Shown here piece after piece: positions 7,504 to 12,972 of a DNA stretch of 13,096 bases; position 1 is the first letter of the stretch, and each line of letters starts with the position of its first letter. Source of the stretch: DASSTY01 sp035760645. Lineage in GTDB: Bacteria; Gemmatimonadota; Gemmatimonadetes; Gemmatimonadales; GWC2-71-9. The position numbers and the translations under genes were made by a program. The notes under the pieces were generated by a model that worked only from the letters and a program-made list of their open reading frames with translations, made no database searches and was not told the DNA's origin. Where the stretch lies: positions 1 through 13,096 of the forward strand of contig DASTSO010000022.1 of assembly GCA_035760645.1 (NCBI GenBank), in the 5' to 3' direction.

Positions 7504-7701
7504 ATGGCGTCGTCGCCCTGCTTCTTCTGCGGTGCCCCCAACGCGAACGGCTCGCCCTGCCCCCACTGCGGCATGCGGCCGCGGGTGCTGCCGAGCCAGC
7601 GCAATGCGTATCGGCAGATGGCCGGCTGGATCCTCGGCACCGAGCCCGGCCGCCATGGCGGCCGGCCTGGCGGCCGCCCCAGCGGCCATCACGCCGGCTG
7701 A
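7504..7701 (+). CDS. Small zinc-ribbon protein
   Basis: A 65-aa protein. The ATG at 7504 has a clear Shine-Dalgarno GGAGG (7493-7497) with 6-nt spacing; the frame is open further upstream but without such a signal. Residues C6, C9, C19 and C22 form CX2C-X9-CX2C (PCFFCG ... PCPHCG), a typical zinc-ribbon knuckle pair. A helical middle (residues 31-45) follows, then a Gly/Arg/His-rich tail 'GRHGGRPGGRPSGHH' that could touch nucleic acid. Function is unknown; many such short proteins are orphan zinc ribbons. The coding DNA of the tail is highly repetitive and palindromic (see separate entries), so the last 15 residues may be low-complexity drift rather than a conserved domain. Confidence 0.7.
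   Translation: MASSPCFFCGAPNANGSPCPHCGMRPRVLPSQRNAYRQMAGWILGTEPGRHGGRPGGRPSGHHAG
7646..7665. repeat. 20-bp perfect palindrome inside the zinc-ribbon gene
   Basis: Bases 7646-7665 read the same on both strands, centred on CCATGG between 7655 and 7656. GGCGGCC-type words recur directly after it (to about 7677). It encodes part of the Gly/Arg-rich tail. It could form a cruciform in DNA but not a stable RNA hairpin without a loop. It may simply reflect expansion of GGC/GCC words. Confidence 0.8.
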
Positions 7702-7720
7702 GCGGCGCCGGCTGAGCGGC
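7693..7720 (+). repeat. 14-bp perfect tandem duplication at the end of the zinc-ribbon gene
   Basis: GCCGGCTGAGCGGC occurs twice, back to back (7693-7706 and 7707-7720). The first copy contains the TGA stop of the zinc-ribbon gene; the second is out of frame. It lies just upstream of the terminator inverted repeat. Probably a slippage product. Confidence 0.9.
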
Positions 7721-7734
7721 ACCGGCCCGGCCCA

Positions 7735-7776
7735 AAACGAGCCCGCCCCGTGCAGACGCACGGGGCGGGCTCGTTT
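7735..7776. terminator. Bidirectional intrinsic-type terminator
   Basis: A perfect 19-bp inverted repeat: the left arm at 7735-7753 starts AAACGAGCCC, a 4-nt loop AGAC lies at 7754-7757, and the right arm at 7758-7776 ends GGGCTCGTTT. It lies between the convergent zinc-ribbon gene (ends 7701) and rpsU (ends 7800). The A-run at 7734-7737 and the terminal TTT give a short U-tract on each strand, so it can serve both transcripts. The stem is exceptionally strong. Confidence 0.9.
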
Positions 7777-7799
7777 CGCACCTTCGCGATGACCGGAGC

Positions 7800-7997
7800 T
7801 CAGCGCTCGGCCGACCGCTTGCCGCTCCGGCTGCGCCGGCGCGCGGCGGCGGCCTTGAGCTGCCGCGCCTCGCTCGGCTTCACGTAGTGGCGCTTGCGGC
7901 GGAGCTCCTTGAGGAGCCCGGCGCGCTGCACCTTCCGCTTGAAGAGCTTGAGGGCGAACTCGATGCGATCTTCGTCGTTCAACCGAACTTCGATCAT
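7800..7997 (-). CDS. rpsU: 30S ribosomal protein S21
   Basis: A 65-aa basic protein that opens 'MIEVRLNDEDRIEFALKLFK' and continues 'RKVQRAGLLKELRRKRHYVKPSEAR', the diagnostic S21 sequence. The tail (residues 48-65) is rich in Ala, Arg, Ser and Lys. S21 binds the small subunit near the 3' end of 16S rRNA and helps base pairing at start codons. GGGAG (8006-8010, minus strand) with 8-nt spacing supports the ATG at 7997. The gene begins only 16 nt after the stop of the cold-shock gene and ends at a strong terminator, so the two form a bicistronic unit. Confidence 0.96.
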   Translation of the reverse strand: MIEVRLNDEDRIEFALKLFKRKVQRAGLLKELRRKRHYVKPSEARQLKAAAARRRSRSGKRSAER

Positions 7998-8013
7998 CTG
8001 CGAATCTCCCGGC

Positions 8014-8226
8014 TCAGGCGCCGATCTTGACGACGTTCTCGGCGGCCGGCCCCTTGGCGCCCTGAACGATGTCGAACTCCACGCGCTCGCCCTCGGCGAG
8101 GGTGCGGAAGCCGTTGGCCTGAATGGCCGAATGGTGGACGAAGCAGTCCTTCGAGCCGTTCTCCGGCGTGATGAAGCCGAAGCCCTTGGTGTCGTTGAAC
8201 CACTTCACGGTACCGGTGGTACGCAT
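8014..8226 (-). CDS. Cold-shock protein, CspA family
   Basis: A 70-aa single cold-shock domain (OB fold) that binds single-stranded RNA and DNA and melts RNA structure. 'MRTTGTVKWFNDTKGFGFIT' holds RNP1 (K14-G-F-G-F-I19), and 'DCFVHHSAI' holds RNP2 (residues 28-32), with Cys28 where Val, Leu or Ile is commoner. The end 'GPAAENVVKIGA' is also standard. AAGGAG (8236-8241 on the minus strand) with 9-nt spacing supports the ATG at 8226. The leader is long and structured (see the promoter and hairpin entries). Genomes usually hold several csp paralogues, so whether this one is cold-induced or constitutive cannot be told from the coding sequence. Transcription probably continues into rpsU. Confidence 0.96.
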   Translation of the reverse strand: MRTTGTVKWFNDTKGFGFITPENGSKDCFVHHSAIQANGFRTLAEGERVEFDIVQGAKGPAAENVVKIGA

Positions 8227-8377
8227 TGCCGAAAACTCCTTGATGATGATGTAATCGGAGTCCGGCGATGCCGTCCGAGCCGACTACGTACGTGTTCGTG
8301 ATCTCGCCCTCACGATGGGCGCCGCGCGATCGCGCGACCGGAAGGCCGACGTGGACCCTTTGTGAAACCACAGTAAA

Positions 8378-8408
8378 ACAGGGGCCCGCGCGAACCTCAG
8401 GCCCCTGT
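8378..8408 (-). terminator. Terminator-like hairpin in the csp leader (possible attenuator)
   Basis: On the minus strand ACAGGGGCC (8408-8400) pairs perfectly over 9 bp with GGCCCCTGT (8386-8378) around a 13-nt loop, followed by TTT then AC: a weak intrinsic terminator aimed towards csp. No minus-strand gene lies upstream of it before the divergent + strand genes, so it would act within the csp leader. A second pairing, ACCACAG at 8367-8373 on the + strand with CTGTGGT at 8405-8411, shares one arm and would compete. The attenuation role is inferred. Confidence 0.45.
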
Positions 8409-8461
8409 GGTCTCCCCGGATCGAGTCCCGCGCCCGGGATGGGCGCAGGAACGCGACCCTC

Positions 8462-8490
8462 AAGGTAACCTGCTCGCGCGCAAATGACAA
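8462..8490 (-). promoter_or_regulatory. Candidate csp-rpsU promoter
   Basis: On the minus strand TTGTCA (8490-8485; 5 of 6 to TTGACA) is followed after 17 nt by TACCTT (8467-8462; 3 of 6 to TATAAT, keeping the TA...T frame). The predicted start near 8455 leaves a leader of about 229 nt before the csp ATG. Long structured leaders are known for cold-regulated csp genes. Prediction only. Confidence 0.45.
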
Positions 8491-8532
8491 CCACCCCGGC
8501 CACCCCCGCCCGGGGCACGCCGGTGGGGGTGG

Positions 8533-8541
8533 TGTTATGCT
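8533..8541 (+). promoter_or_regulatory. Candidate extended -10 promoter for the 153-aa gene and carbonic anhydrase
   Basis: TG-T-TATGCT (8533-8541) matches the extended -10 pattern TGnTATAAT, with 4 of 6 in the hexamer. No good -35 lies 16-18 nt upstream, which extended -10 promoters tolerate. The leader to the ATG at 8572 would be about 24 nt and includes the purine-rich ribosome site (AGGGAGG, 8561-8567). Confidence 0.35.
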
Positions 8542-8571
8542 TCCCCCGGGCCCCACCGGGAGGGAGGCGGG

Positions 8572-9033
8572 ATGGCCGAAGAGAACGCCGCGCAACTCCC
8601 CGAGCCGGCCGCGGCGCCCGAGCCGAAGCCGCAGGCGGGCGTGACGGCGGGCGGGCGCGGGCACCTCGTGGTCGTCACGACCCGCGCCGTCGGCGCGGCC
8701 GACGCGGCGCCCCCGGGCGCGGTGCTCGTCACCCGCTTCTGGCACCCGCGCGACCGGCGCTGGAGCGAGAACGCCTTCGAGTCGCTGGAGCACGCCCTGC
8801 GGCTCTTCGTGGACGAGAGCGGCTGGACGCTGCTGCAGCAGCAGGCGCTCGCCGCGCCGCACGCCCACGAGCTGGTCTTCCAGGCGCGGCGCGAGGACTT
8901 CCAGCGCCCGAGCACCGAGGAGCTGCTGCGCGAGGTCGGGCTCGACCCGGGCGCCGTGGCCGAGTTCCTCGACCACCCCGATCCGTCGTCTCCGTCGGGC
9001 TCCGCCGAGCCCCCGCCGTCCCCGACCCTCTGA
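8572..9033 (+). CDS. Unrecognised 153-aa protein upstream of carbonic anhydrase
   Basis: The ATG at 8572 is preceded by a strong purine-rich ribosome site (AGGGAGG at 8561-8567). The protein has a Pro/Ala/Glu-rich head (residues 1-27), a folded-looking middle (about 28-140) and a Pro/Ser-rich tail. Features of the middle are 'GHLVVVTTRAVG', 'AVLVTRFWHPRDRRWSENAFESLEHALRLFVDESGWTLL' (described in part: W57-H58-P59, W64, L75, F78-V79, W84) and 'ELVFQARREDFQRPSTEELLREVGL'. There is no signal peptide or membrane helix. I do not recognise a family. The gene ends 8 nt before the carbonic anhydrase ATG, which itself has no clear Shine-Dalgarno, so translation of the enzyme may depend on this gene. 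Its bias and position argue that it is real. Confidence 0.8.
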   Translation: MAEENAAQLPEPAAAPEPKPQAGVTAGGRGHLVVVTTRAVGAADAAPPGAVLVTRFWHPRDRRWSENAFESLEHALRLFVDESGWTLLQQQALAAPHAHELVFQARREDFQRPSTEELLREVGLDPGAVAEFLDHPDPSSPSGSAEPPPSPTL

Positions 9034-9041
9034 CCCCGCGC

Positions 9042-9677
9042 ATGCGCACACTTCCCGAGCTCTTCGCCAACAACCGCGCCTGGGCCGCCCGCGTCGAGCA
9101 GGCGCGCCCCGGCTTCTTCCGCCACCTCGCCGAGCAGCAGGCGCCCCGGTTCCTCTGGATCGGCTGCGCCGACAGCCGCGTGCCGGCCAACGAGATCGTG
9201 GACCTCGAGCCGGGCGAGCTGTTCGTGCACCGCAACGTGGCCAACGTGGTGGTGCACACCGATCTCAACTGCCTCTCGGTGCTGCAGTACGCGGTGGACG
9301 TGCTGCAGGTGGAGCACGTGATGGTCGTGGGCCACTACGGCTGCGGCGGCGTCCGCGCCGCCCTGCGGGGCGCGCCGCTCGGGCTCATCGACAACTGGCT
9401 GCGCCACGTGCAGGACGTGGCCGAGCGCCACCGCGAGCAGCTCGACGCGCTCGACGAGGCGCAGCGGGAGGACCGGCTCTGCGAGCTCAACGTGCTCGAG
9501 CAGGCGCACAACGTCGCCCGCAGCTCGATCGTGCGGGACGCGTGGCGGCGCGGCCAGCGCCTCGCCGTCCACGCCTGGGTCTACTCGCTGAAGGACGGCC
9601 TGCTGCGCGACCTCGACTTCGACGTGCGCCACCCGGGCGAGCTCGCCGAAGCGCACGCCCGGGTGGCGCAGGGGTGA
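9042..9677 (+). CDS. can: Beta-class carbonic anhydrase
   Basis: A 211-aa enzyme that interconverts CO2 and bicarbonate, supplying bicarbonate for carboxylases. The zinc site is complete and falls at the same positions as in Escherichia coli Can: C42, D44 (with R46 of the D44/R46 dyad in 'CADSRVPANEI'), H98 and C101 ('VVGHYGCGGVRAAL'). 'GELFVHRNVANVV' (58-70) and 'HAWVYSLKDGLLRDL' near the end are also typical, so this is the 'can/cynT' group rather than the shorter type. No signal peptide is present, so it is cytosolic. The gene is 8 nt behind the unrecognised 153-aa gene, with no evident ribosome site of its own in the gap. Convergent with the lipoprotein gene on the other strand. Confidence 0.97.
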   Translation: MRTLPELFANNRAWAARVEQARPGFFRHLAEQQAPRFLWIGCADSRVPANEIVDLEPGELFVHRNVANVVVHTDLNCLSVLQYAVDVLQVEHVMVVGHYGCGGVRAALRGAPLGLIDNWLRHVQDVAERHREQLDALDEAQREDRLCELNVLEQAHNVARSSIVRDAWRRGQRLAVHAWVYSLKDGLLRDLDFDVRHPGELAEAHARVAQG

Positions 9678-9679
9678 GA

Positions 9680-9700
9680 CGGGCGCCGCCCCGGCGCCCG
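9680..9700. terminator. GC hairpin between convergent genes
   Basis: CGGGCGCC (9680-9687) pairs with GGCGCCCG (9693-9700) over 8 bp with a 5-nt loop. It occupies nearly the whole 27-bp gap between carbonic anhydrase (ends 9677) and the minus-strand lipoprotein (ends 9705). There is no U-tract on either strand, so it may pause polymerase rather than be a classical terminator. Confidence 0.4.
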
Positions 9701-9704
9701 CGGC

Positions 9705-10355
9705 CTACCAGGCCACGGCGTAGCGGGAGAAGTGCCCGATGCCGGCGGTGATGGTGTTCGAGGACTGGTCGTCGAGGCCCAGGACCGCCTCGAAGACCGT
9801 CGGCAGGCCGGTGACGGCGTCGTTCAGGTCGCTCGTGTAGGCGATCCGCTTGCGCGTCAGCTCGGCGCCGGTGCAGCCGGTGTAGTCGAGCGTGAGCCGC
9901 GCCGGCTGCCCCGCCGCGAAGACGATGCCGCCCTGCCCGTCCACCGGCGTGAAGACGACCGACGCGGTCCCGTCGCCGGGGGTGCGCATCTCGAAGGTGC
10001 GCGGCGCGCTCCCCTCGGCCAGCGCGCCCGGCGGGACGACGAGCCGGGCCCGGCCCACCGTGAACGTGCCGCCCGCGGCGTCCGCCGTGACGGTGTCGGC
10101 CTGCACCGCCGCCGCCGGGCAGGCGAGGAGCGTCGCGGGGCGCAGCAGCAGGTCGCCGCTCGCGGCGTCGAGCGGCACCAGACTCGGCGCCTCGAGCGCA
10201 GCGGAGGTGCCGCCGGCGGGGATCCCGCTCGCCGGCGCGCCGGCGAGCGGCGCGCTCGGCGCCTCGCCCGCGCAGGCGCCGAGCGCGAGGAGCGCGGCGA
10301 CGGCGAGCGGGGCGAGCGAGGCGGGGCGTGAGCAATGGGGGCGACGAGTCGGCAT
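9705..10355 (-). CDS. Predicted lipoprotein with a ZU5-like domain
   Basis: A 216-aa protein. The ATG at 10355 follows an AGGAG ribosome site and opens a lipoprotein signal: basic 'PTRRPHCSR', a hydrophobic run and a textbook lipobox L25-G-A-C28. A linker rich in Ala, Pro and Gly follows (to about residue 55). The segment 'GGTFTVGRARLVVPPGALAEG ... FTPVDGQGGIVFAAGQPARLTLDY' (about 95-170) has the ZU5-like order 'v.vPpGAl ... f.P.g..F..pv.Ltl.Y'. The end 'GHFSRYAVAW' is the usual close of such exported proteins. Role unknown; cell-surface or periplasmic location is expected. Two cysteines in the mature part (near 'LLACPAA' and 'TGCTGAEL') might form a disulphide. The upstream gap to the antiporter is 228 nt, and I found no convincing promoter in it. 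Confidence 0.85.
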   Translation of the reverse strand: MPTRRPHCSRPASLAPLAVAALLALGACAGEAPSAPLAGAPASGIPAGGTSAALEAPSLVPLDAASGDLLLRPATLLACPAAAVQADTVTADAAGGTFTVGRARLVVPPGALAEGSAPRTFEMRTPGDGTASVVFTPVDGQGGIVFAAGQPARLTLDYTGCTGAELTRKRIAYTSDLNDAVTGLPTVFEAVLGLDDQSSNTITAGIGHFSRYAVAW

Positions 10356-10562
10356 GCGCGGCTCCTGGTCAGGGGGTCCCGAAACGACGAGCTCCCGAAC
10401 GAGGCAACATCCGCACCATCCCATCCCGCCCGTTTCCTCCCGCAGCGCGCGGGTCGCGACAACGATTTGCCCCGTCGCGCGCGGCGGCGCGGCACGCGCG
10501 CGACATGCAGTGTTCGTCGGCGGCTGCAACCGTCGGCATGGCTGTGACGCGCCTCACGCGAA

Positions 10563-10591
10563 TCTTCGTCACTCGCCTCTTCGTCACTCGC
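10563..10591. repeat. 15-bp tandem duplication across the antiporter stop codon
   Basis: TCTTCGTCACTCGC occurs at 10563-10576 and again at 10578-10591, a period of 15. On the minus strand this repeats the antiporter's TGA in frame (10586-10584 and 10571-10569). A third in-frame TGA lies 15 nt further (10556-10554) in a degenerate copy. The likely cause is slippage. Confidence 0.9.
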
Positions 10592-12551
10592 TGTCCCGCT
10601 CCGCGGCGCGCTCCACCGCGCGCTCGAGCAGCGCCACCGAGCGCGCCACCGCCTCGTGGGAACCGAAGAGCACGACGAGATCGCCCGGCTCGAGCGGAGT
10701 CGCGGCATCGCACCGCTCGAGCACCCGGTCGTCGCGGATGACGGCGAGCACCCGCGCCGCGCCGGCGAGCTCGGCGAGCGTGGCGTGCGCCGCCGGACTG
10801 CCCTCCAGCACCATCCCCGTCTCCACCAGCCCGCCGGCGATGCGCTGGCGGGCGGCCTCCGTGAGCCCGGTCGCGCGCGGCCCCGCCTGCAGCGCGCGGT
10901 AGTGCTCGGCGCGGATCAGCCGCTCCTGCATCCGCACGACGTGATGCGGCACGCCGAGGCGCGTGAGGAGCCGGGTGAACACCTCGATCGTCGCCTCGAG
11001 CTCGGCGGGCACGACCTCGTCGGCTCCCAGCCGCTCGAGCCCCGCGACCTCGTCTACACGGTGCGCGCGCACGATCACCGGCACCGCCGGATTCAGCTCC
11101 CCCAGCAGCGCGACGATGCGCCGCGTCGCCACCGGATCGCCCACCGTCACGACCGCGGCCCGCGCCTGCGCCGCACCCGCCTCCTCGAGCGTGGCACGGC
11201 GCGTGGCGTCGCCGAAGCGCACGGCGACGCCCTCGGCGCGGCCCGCCTCGACGTTGTCGGGGACGAGGTCGATCGCCTCGAACGGCAGCCCCGCCCCGCG
11301 CAGCACGCGGGCGATCGCCTGGCCGGTGCGGCCGTAGCCGACCACGAGGACGTGCTCGCGCGCGGCATGGCGCGCCGCCTCCGAGGGCGCGCCCGGGCGC
11401 GCCTCGCCCAGGCGGCCCGCGCGCCGGCCCAGCCGGATGAGGAACGGCGTCGCGGCCATCGTGAGAATGGTGGCGCCGAGGACCGCCTGCTCGATCGCGA
11501 GCGAGAGGAGTCCCGCCCGGAGCCCGGTGGCCGCGAGGATGAAGGCGAACTCGCCGACCTGCGCGAGCGCGAGCCCGGTCAGGACGGCCGCGCCGGGCGT
11601 GCGCCAGAGGAGGCGCACGACGCCGCCGGTGACGAGTGCCTTGAGCGCGACCGCCGCGAGCACCGCGACCACCAGCAGCGGCGCCGTCGCGAGCGCGCGC
11701 GGATCGAAGAGCAGCCCCACGGAGGTGAAGAAGACCGCGACGAACGCGTCGCGCAGCGGCAGCAGTTCGGCGAAGATCTGGTGCGAGTAGCGGCTCCCCG
11801 AGAGCGCGAGCCCCGCGAGGAAGGCCCCGATCGGCAGCGAGAGCCCGAGCGCCGAGGCGAGGAGCGCGGTGCCGAACGCGGTGACGAGGGCGGTGAGCGG
11901 GAAGAGCTCGACGAGCCCGGCGCGCGCCACGAGCGCGAGCGCGCGCGGCAGCACCAGCCGGCCCAGGACGAGGAGTCCGACGAGCGCGAGCGCCGCCTTG
12001 CCGAGCGCCAGGGCGGCCTGGAGCGGCACGCCGGGTCCGCCGCGCGCGGCGAGCACCGGCACGAGCAGCATCATCGGGATGAGCGCCAGGTCCTGGAAGA
12101 GGAGGATCCCGGCCGCCGCCTGGCCGTGCGGCGCGTCGAGCTCGCCGGATTCGCCGTAGAGCTTGAAGACGACCGCCGTGGAGGAGAGCGAGACGAGGCA
12201 GCCGACGAACGCCGCCACCGCCCACGCGAAGCCCAGCGCGCGGAAGAGGAGCGCGGTGAGGAGGATCGTGAGCAGCACCTGCAGGGCGCCGCCCGCGACG
12301 ATGCGGCCGAGCGCGCGCCGCAGGCGCTCGAGCGAGACCTCGACGCCCACGCCGAAGAGCAGGAGCGCCACGCCGAGCTCGGCGATGCGGTCGAGCACGG
12401 CCGAGTGCGCGAGGAGGTGGAGCCCGGCGGGGCCCGCCGCGAGGCCGGCGAGCAGGTAGCCGGCGATCGTCGGCAGCCGGAGCAGCCGGGCCGCGAGCAC
12501 GCCGCCCACCGCGACGAAGAGCAGGACGACGATGTCGAGGACGAACGTCAC
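10584..12551 (-). CDS. CPA2-family monovalent cation:proton antiporter with RCK domains (KefB/KefC-like)
   Basis: A 655-aa protein of standard length for KefB/KefC-type systems. The GTG at 12551 was chosen because it begins directly with the first membrane helix ('VTFVLDIVVLLFVAVGG') and has GGAG (12562-12559) with 7-nt spacing; a 41-residue basic extension upstream (from 12674) has no such support. Residues 1-375 form the exchanger domain with about 12 helices, including 'FQDLALIP' (Q153-D154) and 'LPIGAFLAGLALSGSRYSHQI'. Residues about 399-520 are an RCK/TrkA-N Rossmann domain (G405-Y-G-R-T-G410, D428 after beta 2). About 563-645 are TrkA-C. It exports K+ or Na+ in exchange for protons under nucleotide control. 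No KefF/KefG-like partner is adjacent, so glutathione gating is not implied. Confidence 0.95.
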   Translation of the reverse strand: MTFVLDIVVLLFVAVGGVLAARLLRLPTIAGYLLAGLAAGPAGLHLLAHSAVLDRIAELGVALLLFGVGVEVSLERLRRALGRIVAGGALQVLLTILLTALLFRALGFAWAVAAFVGCLVSLSSTAVVFKLYGESGELDAPHGQAAAGILLFQDLALIPMMLLVPVLAARGGPGVPLQAALALGKAALALVGLLVLGRLVLPRALALVARAGLVELFPLTALVTAFGTALLASALGLSLPIGAFLAGLALSGSRYSHQIFAELLPLRDAFVAVFFTSVGLLFDPRALATAPLLVVAVLAAVALKALVTGGVVRLLWRTPGAAVLTGLALAQVGEFAFILAATGLRAGLLSLAIEQAVLGATILTMAATPFLIRLGRRAGRLGEARPGAPSEAARHAAREHVLVVGYGRTGQAIARVLRGAGLPFEAIDLVPDNVEAGRAEGVAVRFGDATRRATLEEAGAAQARAAVVTVGDPVATRRIVALLGELNPAVPVIVRAHRVDEVAGLERLGADEVVPAELEATIEVFTRLLTRLGVPHHVVRMQERLIRAEHYRALQAGPRATGLTEAARQRIAGGLVETGMVLEGSPAAHATLAELAGAARVLAVIRDDRVLERCDAATPLEPGDLVVLFGSHEAVARSVALLERAVERAAERDSE

Positions 12552-12672
12552 GCGGGATCTCCGGGCGGCGCGGCCGCGGTCGAGCGCTCGGGGCAGGCGC
12601 GCCGGAGGCGGCGCGCCCGGAACGTGCCCGTCCGTCACCGCGCGCGCAACGGGTGGCGTTAGCTTTCGGCGC
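12552..12672. other. Divergent intergenic region between antiporter and 99-aa gene
   Basis: These 121 bp separate two divergent starts. Two copies of the 8-bp palindrome GGCGCGCC (12596-12603 and 12610-12617) flank GGAGGC and could form an 8-bp hairpin. On the + strand TAGCTT (12660-12665) is a -10-like hexamer ending 7 nt before the ATG, without a clear -35. No convincing antiporter promoter was found. Confidence 0.4.
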
Positions 12673-12972
12673 ATGTCCCGCGCCTTCGTCAGCGAGGACC
12701 GCGACGGTCCCGACCCACGCCACCGCTTTCCGCTCCCGCCGCGCGACGACCCCGGCTACGCCGCCGCGGCCGCGCGCGCCCTGCTGCAGGGCGCCCACGA
12801 GGGCGACTCGGCCGCCGCCGAAGAGGCGACGGGCTACGCCTTCGGCGCGCCGGCGCTCGTGCCCCAGGTGCGCGCGATCCTCGCCGAGGCGCGCGCCGCG
12901 GGGAACGACCGCCTCGAGCAGCTCGCCGAGCGCTTCCTGCGGCGCGCGGGGGTGGATCCGGACGCGGCCTGA
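12673..12972 (+). CDS. Small conserved-looking hypothetical protein
   Basis: A 99-aa protein starting at the ATG at 12673; the frame is open upstream but that part runs antisense to the antiporter and lacks a start signal. It has no signal peptide or membrane segment. 'MSRAFVSEDRDGP' leads to 'FPLPPRDDPGY' (19-29), then largely helix: 'AARALLQGAHEGDSAAAEEATGYAFG' in part (residues 33-58) and 'RLEQLAERFLRRAGV'. The opening 'MSRAFV.ED' and the 'LP.RDDPG' motif recur in small uncharacterised bacterial proteins I recall, some close to Gre-type genes, but I cannot assign a function. A -10-like hexamer ends 7 nt before the ATG, so the mRNA may be leaderless; no Shine-Dalgarno is visible. Divergent from the antiporter. 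Confidence 0.78.
   Translation: MSRAFVSEDRDGPDPRHRFPLPPRDDPGYAAAAARALLQGAHEGDSAAAEEATGYAFGAPALVPQVRAILAEARAAGNDRLEQLAERFLRRAGVDPDAA

Larger units (their letters stand above)
8227..8571. other. Non-coding divergent region between csp (-) and the 153-aa gene (+)
   Basis: These 345 bp hold no credible gene; open frames here lack start signals and family resemblance. It is slightly less G+C-rich than its surroundings in places (AAACCACAGTAAAACA at 8365-8380, ATGATGATG near the csp ribosome site). It contains the csp candidate promoter, a terminator-like hairpin, a 14-bp palindrome (8323-8336, CGCGCGA mirrored), and the extended -10 of the + strand gene. Confidence 0.75.

Noticed and set aside
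8323..8336. 14-bp palindrome containing GCGATCGC, like the cyanobacterial HIP1 octamer
   Set aside because: It is a single occurrence in alternating CG-rich DNA, and nothing else points to cyanobacteria.
7994..8518. Longer minus-strand frame overlapping csp
   Set aside because: It reads csp out of frame and lacks a ribosome site; the 70-aa csp frame is unmistakable.
12596..12617. Paired GGCGCGCC words as a possible operator or recombination site
   Set aside because: Such words are common by chance at this composition; kept only as a note on the intergenic region.
10656..12662. A long + strand open frame (about 670 codons) opposite the antiporter
   Set aside because: Its product is an Arg/Glu/His-rich string with no fold-like pattern and mirrors the antiporter codons. 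No start signal.
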